From: a virus
IMG/VR virus record: IMGVR_UViG_3300043410_000816
Location: 1 to 34,363 of that record
Reading direction: 5' to 3' (one strand)
DNA: 34,363 bases
Shown: positions 13,647 to 20,150 of the stretch, one piece after another
Numbering within the stretch: the stretch's first letter is position 1
Layout of the letters: each line of letters starts with the position of its first letter
Program-made: the position numbers and the translations under genes
Notes under the pieces: model-generated
Told to the model about the DNA's origin: nothing
Database searches by the model: none
What the model saw: only the letters and a program-made list of their open reading frames with translations

Positions 13647-14888
13647 ATGAACAAACATCATAGACTTTTAACAAGATTAATTAACACTCCTCTGGCTATT
13701 AGCCAAGATAAGCTAGAAGTTATCTCTAGTAATGTGAGTTTAAAGTTATTAGCGGGACAAGCTCTCGATTCTGGGGTTGCTGCTCCTACAGATAAGACTG
13801 TAGCTACTGAAGGAAAGACTTCAGTTATTAATGTATTTGACAGTTTAGTTTCTAAAGGAGGAGCTGGAGAATCTGGCTTTACTTCTTATTCAAGTATTAA
13901 AGGTCAAGTAGAAAATGCAGTAGCTAAAGGCGCAAGTAAGATTTTATTCTACATTGATAGCCCTGGCGGTGAAGTATCTGGTCTTTTTGGTCTTTCAAGC
14001 TATATAGCTTCTCTTCCAGACACTTATGGAGTTGAAACAGTTGCATTTACTGACGGTTCTATGACCTCAGCTGCTTATGCAATCGGCTCAGCTGCTCAAC
14101 AAGTATATGCTACTGAAAGTTCTACAGTAGGTTCTATTGGGGTCATCATGTCCCTAGTAGATGTTACTGAAGCAGATAAAGCTAATGGTTATAGCTATAC
14201 AATTCTTCGTAGCAAAGAAGATAAAGCTATCTACAACCCACATGAACAAATATCTTCTGCTGTTATTGACAAGTATTCAGCTATGCTGGCTGAACTTGAC
14301 AGTCTTTTCAACGCAGAAGTGGCGAAAAACCGCCCACAATTAACCTTAGAGTCTATTATCAACATGAAAGCGGATGCTTTCTTAGGTAATAAGGCTTTAG
14401 AGTTAGGTCTTATAGATGGTATTGTCTCATCTATGGACGAAGTTATAAACTTAAATCTAAACTCAACAACTAAACGAGGTGATGTTATGACACTAGAAGA
14501 GTTGAAAGCTCAACTTAGTGCTAAAGATACGGAGTTAGCTACACTGCAAGCTAGTGTTACTAACACTGTAGCAAAAGCTATTGCTGATGAACGTGCAAGA
14601 TGTATTGACATCTTAGCTGCTGGTCAGTCTTTGAAAATTACAGCTGAACAAGTTACTAAACGTATCGCAGCTGGTACAGCTAAAGAAGATGCAGTTGACA
14701 TCTTTACTGCTATTGCTGATGCTATCGGCACTTCAACTGCTATTGACACAGCTGCTCCAGTAGAAGCTACTGTTTCTAAAAACTTAACAACTGATGCAAC
14801 TGAAACTAAAGTAGAGATTGAAGGTTCTTCTTACTCTATTAGTGAAATCGTTGCTGCTGCTCACGCTATCTCTAAAGGAGTTAAATAA
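13647..14888 (+). CDS. Head maturation protease (S49, lambda gpC type) with C-terminal scaffold
   Basis: 413 residues (lambda gpC 439). ATG 13647 is preferred to TTG 13593 because AAGGTGG lies just upstream and the TTG falls in the promoter. S49/ClpP-fold motifs: F-Y-I-D-S-P-G-G-E-V-S-G at 101-112 and D-G-S-M-T-S-A-A-Y-A-I-G at 136-147, where Ser141 is the likely nucleophile; Lys190 or Lys193 is the likely base. The C-terminal third is a helical scaffold rich in Ala, Thr and Lys that is also made separately from an internal start. It guides prohead assembly and cleaves scaffold. Stop and next start overlap (TAATG). Confidence 0.9.
   Translation: MNKHHRLLTRLINTPLAISQDKLEVISSNVSLKLLAGQALDSGVAAPTDKTVATEGKTSVINVFDSLVSKGGAGESGFTSYSSIKGQVENAVAKGASKILFYIDSPGGEVSGLFGLSSYIASLPDTYGVETVAFTDGSMTSAAYAIGSAAQQVYATESSTVGSIGVIMSLVDVTEADKANGYSYTILRSKEDKAIYNPHEQISSAVIDKYSAMLAELDSLFNAEVAKNRPQLTLESIINMKADAFLGNKALELGLIDGIVSSMDEVINLNLNSTTKRGDVMTLEELKAQLSAKDTELATLQASVTNTVAKAIADERARCIDILAAGQSLKITAEQVTKRIAAGTAKEDAVDIFTAIADAIGTSTAIDTAAPVEATVSKNLTTDATETKVEIEGSSYSISEIVAAAHAISKGVK
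14487..14888 (+). CDS. Nested scaffold protein, lambda Nu3-like (internal in-frame start)
   Basis: 133 residues, same frame and stop as the protease gene. The ATG at 14487 follows GAGGTGAT (14476-14483), an 8-base perfect match to the anti-Shine-Dalgarno consensus, with about 5-base spacing; such a signal in the middle of a gene is unlikely by chance. The product starts M-T-L-E-E-L-K-A-Q-L-S-A-K-D and is helical and charged, as expected of a scaffold. Lambda makes Nu3 from gene C in the same way. The internal start is inferred from sequence. Confidence 0.78.
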   Translation: MTLEELKAQLSAKDTELATLQASVTNTVAKAIADERARCIDILAAGQSLKITAEQVTKRIAAGTAKEDAVDIFTAIADAIGTSTAIDTAAPVEATVSKNLTTDATETKVEIEGSSYSISEIVAAAHAISKGVK

Positions 14889-15244
14889 TGGCTGCTGAAA
14901 CTTTTACATATACCCCTAAAAGACTTATTGCTGGTTCAGACCCAGACGTAGTAGTTAAACCAGGAACTTTACTTTTAGGTCAAAACCTAGCTCAGTATAC
15001 TCTTTTAGAGTCAGATACAGCTGGTAAATGGAAAGTACACGCTGGTGTTAATAAAGTAGCTGGTATTCTTTTAAATGCTGTAGATGCTACTTCAGCTGAC
15101 CAACCTGCTCAAGCTTATATTGCGGGTGACTTCTTTGCTGACCAGTTAGTATTCCCTTCAGCAATCAACACTAACTTGTTAAAACAAAAACTTGTTGAAG
15201 GTAGTATGATTGCCTTAACATTCTTAGATACTGGTGAGGTATAA
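14888..15244 (+). CDS. Head decoration protein, gpD-like
   Basis: 118 residues (lambda gpD 110). It has the family's disordered N-terminus, a G-T-L-L-L-G-Q-N-L segment, A-G-I-L-L-N-A-V-D-A-T and the A-Q-A-Y-I-A-G-D-F strand near residue 80. It binds at capsid threefold sites after expansion and stabilises the full head. Located exactly between protease and major capsid genes as in lambda; ends 2 bases before the capsid start. Confidence 0.88.
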   Translation: MAAETFTYTPKRLIAGSDPDVVVKPGTLLLGQNLAQYTLLESDTAGKWKVHAGVNKVAGILLNAVDATSADQPAQAYIAGDFFADQLVFPSAINTNLLKQKLVEGSMIALTFLDTGEV

Positions 15245-15246
15245 TA

Positions 15247-16392
15247 ATGGCTCGTTTTGCTACTCCTTATGAATTAAATGAGATTTACGGTACACTTACT
15301 GACCGTAACTATCCAACTCCTACCGAGTTACAATCTAACTTTGGTATCATGCAACCTTTTGAAACTGAAACTATTAACTTAGATAAAGTTTCTCCAGACT
15401 TGCGTATTGGTATCTTTGTAGCCCCAGATGCACAAGCTAAACCAACTGTTGCTCGTGGCTACCAAACTAAAGTATTCTATCCAGCTTACTGGAAAGATAA
15501 AACTACAGTTGATTTCAGAAACATCCGTGCAAGAAAAGTTGGTGAGCAGATTTCTGTTCCTACTTCAAACGCTGGGCGTATTGCTTCTGCTTTACAAGAT
15601 AACATGATGTTAATGCAAGCTAAACGTGACCGTTTACTTGAATGGATTGCATCACAAATCTTACTTTATGGTTCTTATGTTGCTACTTCAGAAAGACATC
15701 CTTCTGTTCTTGTAGACTTAGAACCAAACATTGCAACTGACGCTGCAAGTTTAAACGGTGGTAAAGCTAACCGTGCAAACTTAACAGGTACTGCAGTTAA
15801 CTTACCTACAGGTGGTACTTTACCAGTTATTACTGATAATGGTGGCGCAGGTAAACGTGCTTGGGGTTCTACAGGCGGTACTAAAGCTGTATCTCCTATT
15901 GCTGACTTACAACAAATGTTAGATGCAGCTTGGGAACCAATCAGCAAAATCTATATGTCTGACGATGCTTGGTTAGAAGTAACTAAAGACGCTAGTTTTG
16001 CAACTGTGATTTCAACTTTAATCACAACTACTTCTTCTTTCTTAGTTGACCTTTTACCACGTCAACAATCTAAAGAAGGTTTAAAACTTCGTGGTACTAT
16101 TGCTGGTATTCCTATTTGGACATACAATGCAGCATACCAAGGTACTTCAAGTGCAGCTACTAGCTTAACTAAGTTTATTCCAGCTGGTTGGGTAGTTATG
16201 GTTCCAGCTGCAACTTATGGTATCCAAGCTTATGGTGCAATTCAACATGGTGCTGCAGATTTTACAGCAACTGAAATGTTCTGGAACTCTTGGATTGAAG
16301 ATGAGTTTGGAACACCATGGTTGCAGGGACAATCTAGCCCATTGATGCTTCACACAAAAATCAACTCAACTGTTGCTTGGCGCGTGATGTAA
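15247..16392 (+). CDS. Major capsid protein, lambda gpE type
   Basis: 381 residues (lambda gpE 341). PF03864-type features: P-F-E-T-E-T-I-N-L-D near 37, L-R-I-G-I-F-V-A-P near 52-60, R-N-I-R-A-R-K-V-G near 91, a D-A-A-W-E-P-I segment near 230, and the closing F-G-T-P-W-L-Q-G-Q-S-S-P-L-M-L. A Gly/Thr-rich loop at about 165-215 is longer than in lambda. Arg codons are mostly CGT here, whereas most neighbours use AGA, consistent with very high expression. HK97 fold expected. GAGGT precedes the ATG. Confidence 0.93.
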   Translation: MARFATPYELNEIYGTLTDRNYPTPTELQSNFGIMQPFETETINLDKVSPDLRIGIFVAPDAQAKPTVARGYQTKVFYPAYWKDKTTVDFRNIRARKVGEQISVPTSNAGRIASALQDNMMLMQAKRDRLLEWIASQILLYGSYVATSERHPSVLVDLEPNIATDAASLNGGKANRANLTGTAVNLPTGGTLPVITDNGGAGKRAWGSTGGTKAVSPIADLQQMLDAAWEPISKIYMSDDAWLEVTKDASFATVISTLITTTSSFLVDLLPRQQSKEGLKLRGTIAGIPIWTYNAAYQGTSSAATSLTKFIPAGWVVMVPAATYGIQAYGAIQHGAADFTATEMFWNSWIEDEFGTPWLQGQSSPLMLHTKINSTVAWRVM

Positions 16393-16404
16393 GGTAGGAC
16401 AACT

Positions 16405-17070
16405 ATGGCTTTTACTGCAACAATTACTGGACTAGATGAAATTGTTCAAGCTTTTGAACAAACTAACTTCGAGAAAGATGTAGTAAAAGCCGTAGGTTCT
16501 GTAACTAGAGAACTACATTCAGTACTAAATACGCAAGTAAGAGCTACTTACTCTATTGGGAATCGGAGTTTGAACTCAGTACTTGTTGGTGGAACTGAAT
16601 CTAACCTAAGAAGAGGTGCTGGGTTTATAGAAAATGGTTTAGTTTATGAATCTAAGCCTTTAAAACTAAGTGACTTTCCTTGGTCAACTATAAGTACAGG
16701 TTTGTTTACACCTTTCATAGCTCCTAATAAGTTTACTCCAGGACTTGAAGGTAAAATTAAACGTAAGAAACCAGTAGAAGCTATTGTAGTTTCTATTAAA
16801 AGAAATTCTAAAACTCTAGTTAAAGGAGCTTTTAGAGGAAAAGTTAAAGAGAAAATAGGTATTTGGAGAAGACGTAACTACTTTGAAGGTGGTTTAACTT
16901 GGGAAGTTCTTCCTACTAGAGATGATTTATATGGTAAGAGAACTCCTTATACACCTATCTACGGTCCGAGCTTATCTCAGATGGCAGCTAAAGTTTACGA
17001 TACAAACCCATACTTACAAAAGTTTAAAGACGATTTTGGTAATAAAGTAGCAGATAAACTCTGGAGTTGA
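16405..17070 (+). CDS. Tail completion protein, gpZ-like
   Basis: 221 residues (lambda gpZ 192). Features of the minor tail protein Z family: an N-terminal helix with V-T-R-E-L-H, the central V-S-I-K-R-N-S-K-T-L-V-K-G-A-F strand pair, and the C-terminal T-P-I-Y-G-P-S-L-S-Q-M. Z acts at the head-proximal end of the tail and is needed for proper joining and DNA placement. Lambda has FI and FII before Z; here Z follows the capsid gene directly. The next gene starts 1 base after the stop. Confidence 0.82.
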   Translation: MAFTATITGLDEIVQAFEQTNFEKDVVKAVGSVTRELHSVLNTQVRATYSIGNRSLNSVLVGGTESNLRRGAGFIENGLVYESKPLKLSDFPWSTISTGLFTPFIAPNKFTPGLEGKIKRKKPVEAIVVSIKRNSKTLVKGAFRGKVKEKIGIWRRRNYFEGGLTWEVLPTRDDLYGKRTPYTPIYGPSLSQMAAKVYDTNPYLQKFKDDFGNKVADKLWS

Positions 17071-17071
17071 A

Positions 17072-17386
17072 ATGGAAGATATACAAATGGTTCTTGAAAA
17101 AGCTGGAGTACTTCTAACTTTTAACCAATGTGAGATTTATGGAATTCCTGGATTTCAAACTGAATCTTTAGTTAACCTAGACTCGAACTACGAGATAACT
17201 AAACAAGCTTTTACTTTTCAAGTATCAACTTTAGATTTAGCGGATAATGGTGTGCAAGTTGACGATACTTTCAGTATTGACGACACAACTTACACTTATA
17301 CATTTAGTTTAACTAAAACTCCAGTCCCAGACCTTACTGGGTACTCTAAACTTTATGTAGATTACATCTCCAAGGTTCTTCTATGA
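17072..17386 (+). CDS. Putative head-tail connector, FII-like by position
   Basis: 104 residues, soluble, beta-rich by eye: Y-E-I-T-K-Q-A-F-T-F-Q-V-S, D-D-T-F-S-I-D-D-T-T-Y-T-Y. The pattern of a sheet followed by D-D-T-F-x-I-D-D resembles FII-type and HK97 gp10-like connector folds, and the position between gpZ-like and gpU-like genes fits a connector. Direct sequence similarity to lambda FII is weak by eye. Its stop overlaps the following ATG by 4 bases. Confidence 0.6.
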   Translation: MEDIQMVLEKAGVLLTFNQCEIYGIPGFQTESLVNLDSNYEITKQAFTFQVSTLDLADNGVQVDDTFSIDDTTYTYTFSLTKTPVPDLTGYSKLYVDYISKVLL

Positions 17387-17796
17387 TAACTTTAGATACT
17401 TTAAAAACTAGATTAGATACTACAGGCTATACAGTTCAGTTTGCCCGTGACCGCGAGGTTGACTTACAAGAACTAACTGACCTACCAGTAATCTATATCG
17501 GTTATAATAATATAGATAGTAAAAACCCTAATCAGCCAATAGCTTATGACACTTATGACCTTAATGGCGAGAACTTAGTACAAAACTTTACTATACAGCT
17601 GGTTTGTCAGCAAGCAGACTTCAGTACAATCTGGAAAGCTATTTATAAAAAGCTTATAGGATGGAATCCAGTTGCTGCTGATAGTATTCATACAAGCTTC
17701 ACTTACGTCCAAGGTGGAGTTATGGGTTTATCTAATAGTAAGTTCTATTGGGTAGATATTTGGCGAATTGGTTTTCCAACAACTTCAATTTTATAG
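17383..17796 (+). CDS. Tail terminator, gpU-like
   Basis: 137 residues (lambda gpU 131). The layout fits a tail terminator: an N-terminal helix (L-D-T-L-K-T-R-L), a strand ending L-P-V-I-Y-I-G-Y, an exposed loop, then F-T-I-Q-L-V-C-Q and a helix W-K-A-I-Y-K-K-L. It would cap the finished tail and dock to the head. Assignment rests mainly on gene order (just before the tail-tube gene) and fold-like pattern. Confidence 0.7.
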   Translation: MITLDTLKTRLDTTGYTVQFARDREVDLQELTDLPVIYIGYNNIDSKNPNQPIAYDTYDLNGENLVQNFTIQLVCQQADFSTIWKAIYKKLIGWNPVAADSIHTSFTYVQGGVMGLSNSKFYWVDIWRIGFPTTSIL

Positions 17797-17804
17797 AGGT
17801 ATTT

Positions 17805-17963
17805 ATGGCTAGTAGTGTTATTCAAGAAGATGGAAGTATCTTAAATACTTCAGTTCTTACAGAAACAACTAAACTTCCTGCAGATAGTGTCTGCGGACAA
17901 TTACAAGCTGCTCAAGATTTACTTGCAGCTCAAGAAGTTCAAACTTTAGTAGAAGGAGAGTAA
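17805..17963 (+). CDS. Small acidic protein between terminator and tail-tube genes
   Basis: 52 residues: M-A-S-S-V-I-Q-E-D-G, a Thr/Leu stretch, then a Gln/Ala-rich helix (Q-L-Q-A-A-Q-D-L-L-A-A-Q-E). ATG 17805 with TAGAGGT upstream is preferred to an in-frame ATG at 17748, which lies inside the previous gene. Unknown family. Its tight spacing, 4 bases before the tail-tube ATG, shows it belongs to the operon. Confidence 0.6.
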   Translation: MASSVIQEDGSILNTSVLTETTKLPADSVCGQLQAAQDLLAAQEVQTLVEGE

Positions 17964-17967
17964 CTAA

Positions 17968-19248
17968 ATGGCTAAATTTCACGAAAAGAACCAAGCTATC
18001 TACTTTGGTTTACAAACTGGTTCTGGTTCAGCAAACAAATTAGCTACATCTGCATTAGGTTCTACAACTGCTATTGCTTGTACAGCTATTTCTGGCGACC
18101 CAACTAGAGATACAGGTTCTTATCAATACTTAGGTGACTCTTTGTCTCGTGATGAGTACACTTACGAGAAAGATAAATACATTGACTTACAGATTGATAC
18201 TTTCCAACAAGTATTGTCTGATATGACAACTGCTATCGTTGCTAACGATGCTAGTTTATGGAAACTTTATCAAGTTTGTGGTGGTAATGTTATCGTTGAC
18301 TCAGCTACTAAGCAAGTATTTGTAGATAATGCAACTGACTCACCAGACTACGGTACAGCTGATTTCCGTAAATCAACTCCAGATGATGCAACTAATGATA
18401 AGTTATATAAATTCTGGGACTTACGCGGAACTGTAGACGTAACTGCAACTGTAGGTGAAGTACCTTCTTTGAAATTCTCTTTGAAAGGTAACGTAGATGA
18501 CCCAGCTCCAGTAGCTAAACAAGTTGCTGATTTTGGTAAACAAACTACACGAGTAGCTCCTTCAGTACTCTACTCTACAATTACTTCTGCGTATCTTGTA
18601 GAGATTTCTCCTTCAGATACTTTTGCAGCATCTTTAGGTGGTACAATTAGCGGTGTAACTGCAGGTTCGGCTCAAATTAATGTTAATTTCTCGTCTGCAC
18701 CTTCTGGAGTAGCTACTGGGCAGCTTAGAAGAGTTAGTATCTCTGGCTTAACTCCTACCTCTTTAAATGGTGAGCATACTTTATACTTTGTAAGCCCTAC
18801 TAGAGCTATTTACTACGTAAAAGGTAACACCTCAGCTGCTTCTGGTACTGCAGTTATTAAAGTTTCAGATGTAGCTCCCTCTACATTCTGTTTCTCAACT
18901 TTAAATGCAGCTAACTTCTTTGGTTATGACTTCCAAAGATATATGACTGGTTGTGATACTGGTTTTGCTAAAGGTGGTACTCCAACTGACGTGTCAGTAT
19001 CTATGCTCGAAGACCAAGCTGGTGCTTCAGGTGTATTCTTACCAGATACTAAAGCTGGTAGTTTCTTCTCAGCTGTCCTACAGTTTGGTAAGAAAGATAG
19101 TGGGGGAGCTTTAGTTGCTGGTACAGGTGTTACCTATATGTGGGATAAACTGCAGTTAGCTAACGTAAAACAAGGTAAGATTGCAACTTACTTAGGTCGT
19201 GATGTTACCTTCCGTAATACTGGTAGTTCATTTATTTTCTATCAATAA
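17968..19248 (+). CDS. Major tail (tube) protein, gpV-type role, with inserted domain
   Basis: 426 residues, longer than lambda gpV (246). The N-terminal part (T-R-D-T-G-S-Y-Q-Y-L-G-D-S, Y-T-Y-E-K-D-K-Y) and the C-terminal W-D-K-L-Q-L-A-N-V-K-Q-G-K suit a tube protein. A beta-rich segment at about 201-302 (I-S-P-S-D-T-F-A ... V-K-G-N-T-S-A-A-S-G-T-A-V-I-K-V) looks inserted: it is flanked by copies of V-A-P-S-x-x-(x)-x-S-T exactly 106 codons apart. Its Arg codons are all AGA, while those outside are mostly CGN. Many siphophage tube proteins carry an extra surface Ig-like domain, usually at the C-terminus. Directly followed by a terminator. Confidence 0.82.
   Translation: MAKFHEKNQAIYFGLQTGSGSANKLATSALGSTTAIACTAISGDPTRDTGSYQYLGDSLSRDEYTYEKDKYIDLQIDTFQQVLSDMTTAIVANDASLWKLYQVCGGNVIVDSATKQVFVDNATDSPDYGTADFRKSTPDDATNDKLYKFWDLRGTVDVTATVGEVPSLKFSLKGNVDDPAPVAKQVADFGKQTTRVAPSVLYSTITSAYLVEISPSDTFAASLGGTISGVTAGSAQINVNFSSAPSGVATGQLRRVSISGLTPTSLNGEHTLYFVSPTRAIYYVKGNTSAASGTAVIKVSDVAPSTFCFSTLNAANFFGYDFQRYMTGCDTGFAKGGTPTDVSVSMLEDQAGASGVFLPDTKAGSFFSAVLQFGKKDSGGALVAGTGVTYMWDKLQLANVKQGKIATYLGRDVTFRNTGSSFIFYQ
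18553..18880 (+). repeat. Direct repeats flanking inserted domain in tail-tube gene
   Basis: GTAGCTCC at 18553-18560 and 18871-18878, same reading frame, 318 bases (106 codons) apart; both continue into codons for P-S and, a few residues on, S-T. They bracket the extra beta-rich domain. This is what a domain insertion with boundary duplication would leave, or a swap between two similar edges. Confidence 0.55.
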
Positions 19249-19263
19249 ACTTTGTGCGCTCTG

Positions 19264-19291
19264 GGAGGAGTTAATAACTCCTCCTCTTTTT
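19264..19291 (+). terminator. Rho-independent terminator after the tail-tube gene
   Basis: GGAGGAGTT (19264-19272), loop AAT, AACTCCTCC (19276-19284): a perfect 9-bp stem with 3-base loop, followed by TCTTTTTATAT. It lies 15 bases after the tail-tube stop codon. It would lower transcription of the scarce tail-tip and chaperone genes downstream, with read-through supplying them. Confidence 0.88.
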
Positions 19292-19314
19292 ATATAACTT
19301 CAGAGGACAATCTA

Positions 19315-19758
19315 ATGGCTAAAAAACTTTTCGTAAAGCTCCAAACACCAACTATTGAACTTACAGTAAAAGCTACTGACGCTTCTGGCTCAACTAGCGA
19401 AATTCTTGTAGGATTCAAACGATATGACCTTTCGCAGCTGGAAGCAAAATTCAAAGAACAAACTCCAGATACTGCTACAGATACTAATGCTGATTTCAAC
19501 TTTATTTCTAAAGAAGTTATCTACATTAAAAATGCTGTTCTTGAAATCTATGATGAAAAAGGCGAGTACTTAGAGGACTTAGTAGTTGCCGATACAAGAA
19601 CAGTTGAACCGAACGAGTTCTTCCAAACCTCAGCTGATGCTTTAAACGTCCTCTTAGAGCATTATATGGGTTCTAATCCTTGGAAGAACTCCCTTTTTGA
19701 AGCTTATAGAGATGCACTAGTTAATGTATCCTATAAGGAAGCTGAACTAAAAAACTAA
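19315..19758 (+). CDS. Tail assembly chaperone gpG
   Basis: 147 residues (lambda gpG 140). ATG 19315 is used, with AGAGGA upstream; an in-frame upstream extension to 19252 would run through the terminator hairpin and is rejected. Beta-strand rich start (K-K-L-F-V-K-L, I-E-L-T-V-K-A), then helices including a Y-M-G-S-N-P-W-K-N-S-L-F segment near the end. The protein coats the tape measure with gpGT during tail assembly and is absent from the virion. The last sense codons contain the slippery heptamer A-AAA-AAC. Confidence 0.85.
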   Translation: MAKKLFVKLQTPTIELTVKATDASGSTSEILVGFKRYDLSQLEAKFKEQTPDTATDTNADFNFISKEVIYIKNAVLEIYDEKGEYLEDLVVADTRTVEPNEFFQTSADALNVLLEHYMGSNPWKNSLFEAYRDALVNVSYKEAELKN

Positions 19759-20150
19759 TAGAAGCGGGAGAGTTTCTAGGAAAAGCAGCTTTAGAGAGTA
19801 TGGTCTCAAACAAACTAGCTAAAGCTAAGAAAGTTGAAGACGACTTTAAAGCTGCTTTTCAATCTCTCGCTTTTGAAGAATCTAGTGAGATAGAGGAAGA
19901 TGAAGAAGTTTACTTCTACCTCTGGGAAAGCTTAGAGGAGATAGTTAGTGTTTATAGGACTCTTACTAACTATCTTTCTGAGTACTATGCAATAGATACA
20001 GCAGTTCTTTTAGCTTTAGTTAAAGATAAATGTATGCCTGTAGAGAGAACTTTACAGTTGATTCCCTATATCCATTCTGGGTATTTAGATATTATTGTTG
20101 ATAAGGCAGAAGATAATGGCAGACCAGACAACCAAGACATTAAACCTTAA
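19315..20150 (+). CDS. gpGT: -1 frameshift fusion of the tail assembly chaperone
   Basis: All 147 gpG residues followed, after a -1 slip at 19749-19755, by 131 residues read from 19755 to the stop at 20148-20150. That frame is open across the junction (first residues L-I-E-A-G-E-F-L-G-K). Total about 278 residues against 279 for lambda gpGT. The T part is helical and acidic (E-E-S-S-E-I-E-E-D-E-E) and would recruit the tape measure and tube subunits. The only ATG in the T frame, at 19800, has no good ribosome site, which supports expression by frameshift. Its end overlaps the tape-measure start by 35 bases. Confidence 0.85.
19735..19755 (+). other. Programmed -1 frameshift site (slippery heptamer with upstream SD-like stimulator)
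   Basis: A-AAA-AAC at 19749-19755 in the gpG frame, directly before the UAA stop (19756-19758). Both tRNAs can re-pair after a -1 slip. AAGGAA at 19735-19740 lies about 9 bases upstream, like the Shine-Dalgarno stimulator of the dnaX frameshift. No strong downstream hairpin was found by eye. Confidence 0.82.

Noticed and set aside
19252-19314. Upstream extension of gpG
   Set aside because: It would translate through a strong rho-independent terminator and lacks an RBS; ATG 19315 has AGAGGA in place.
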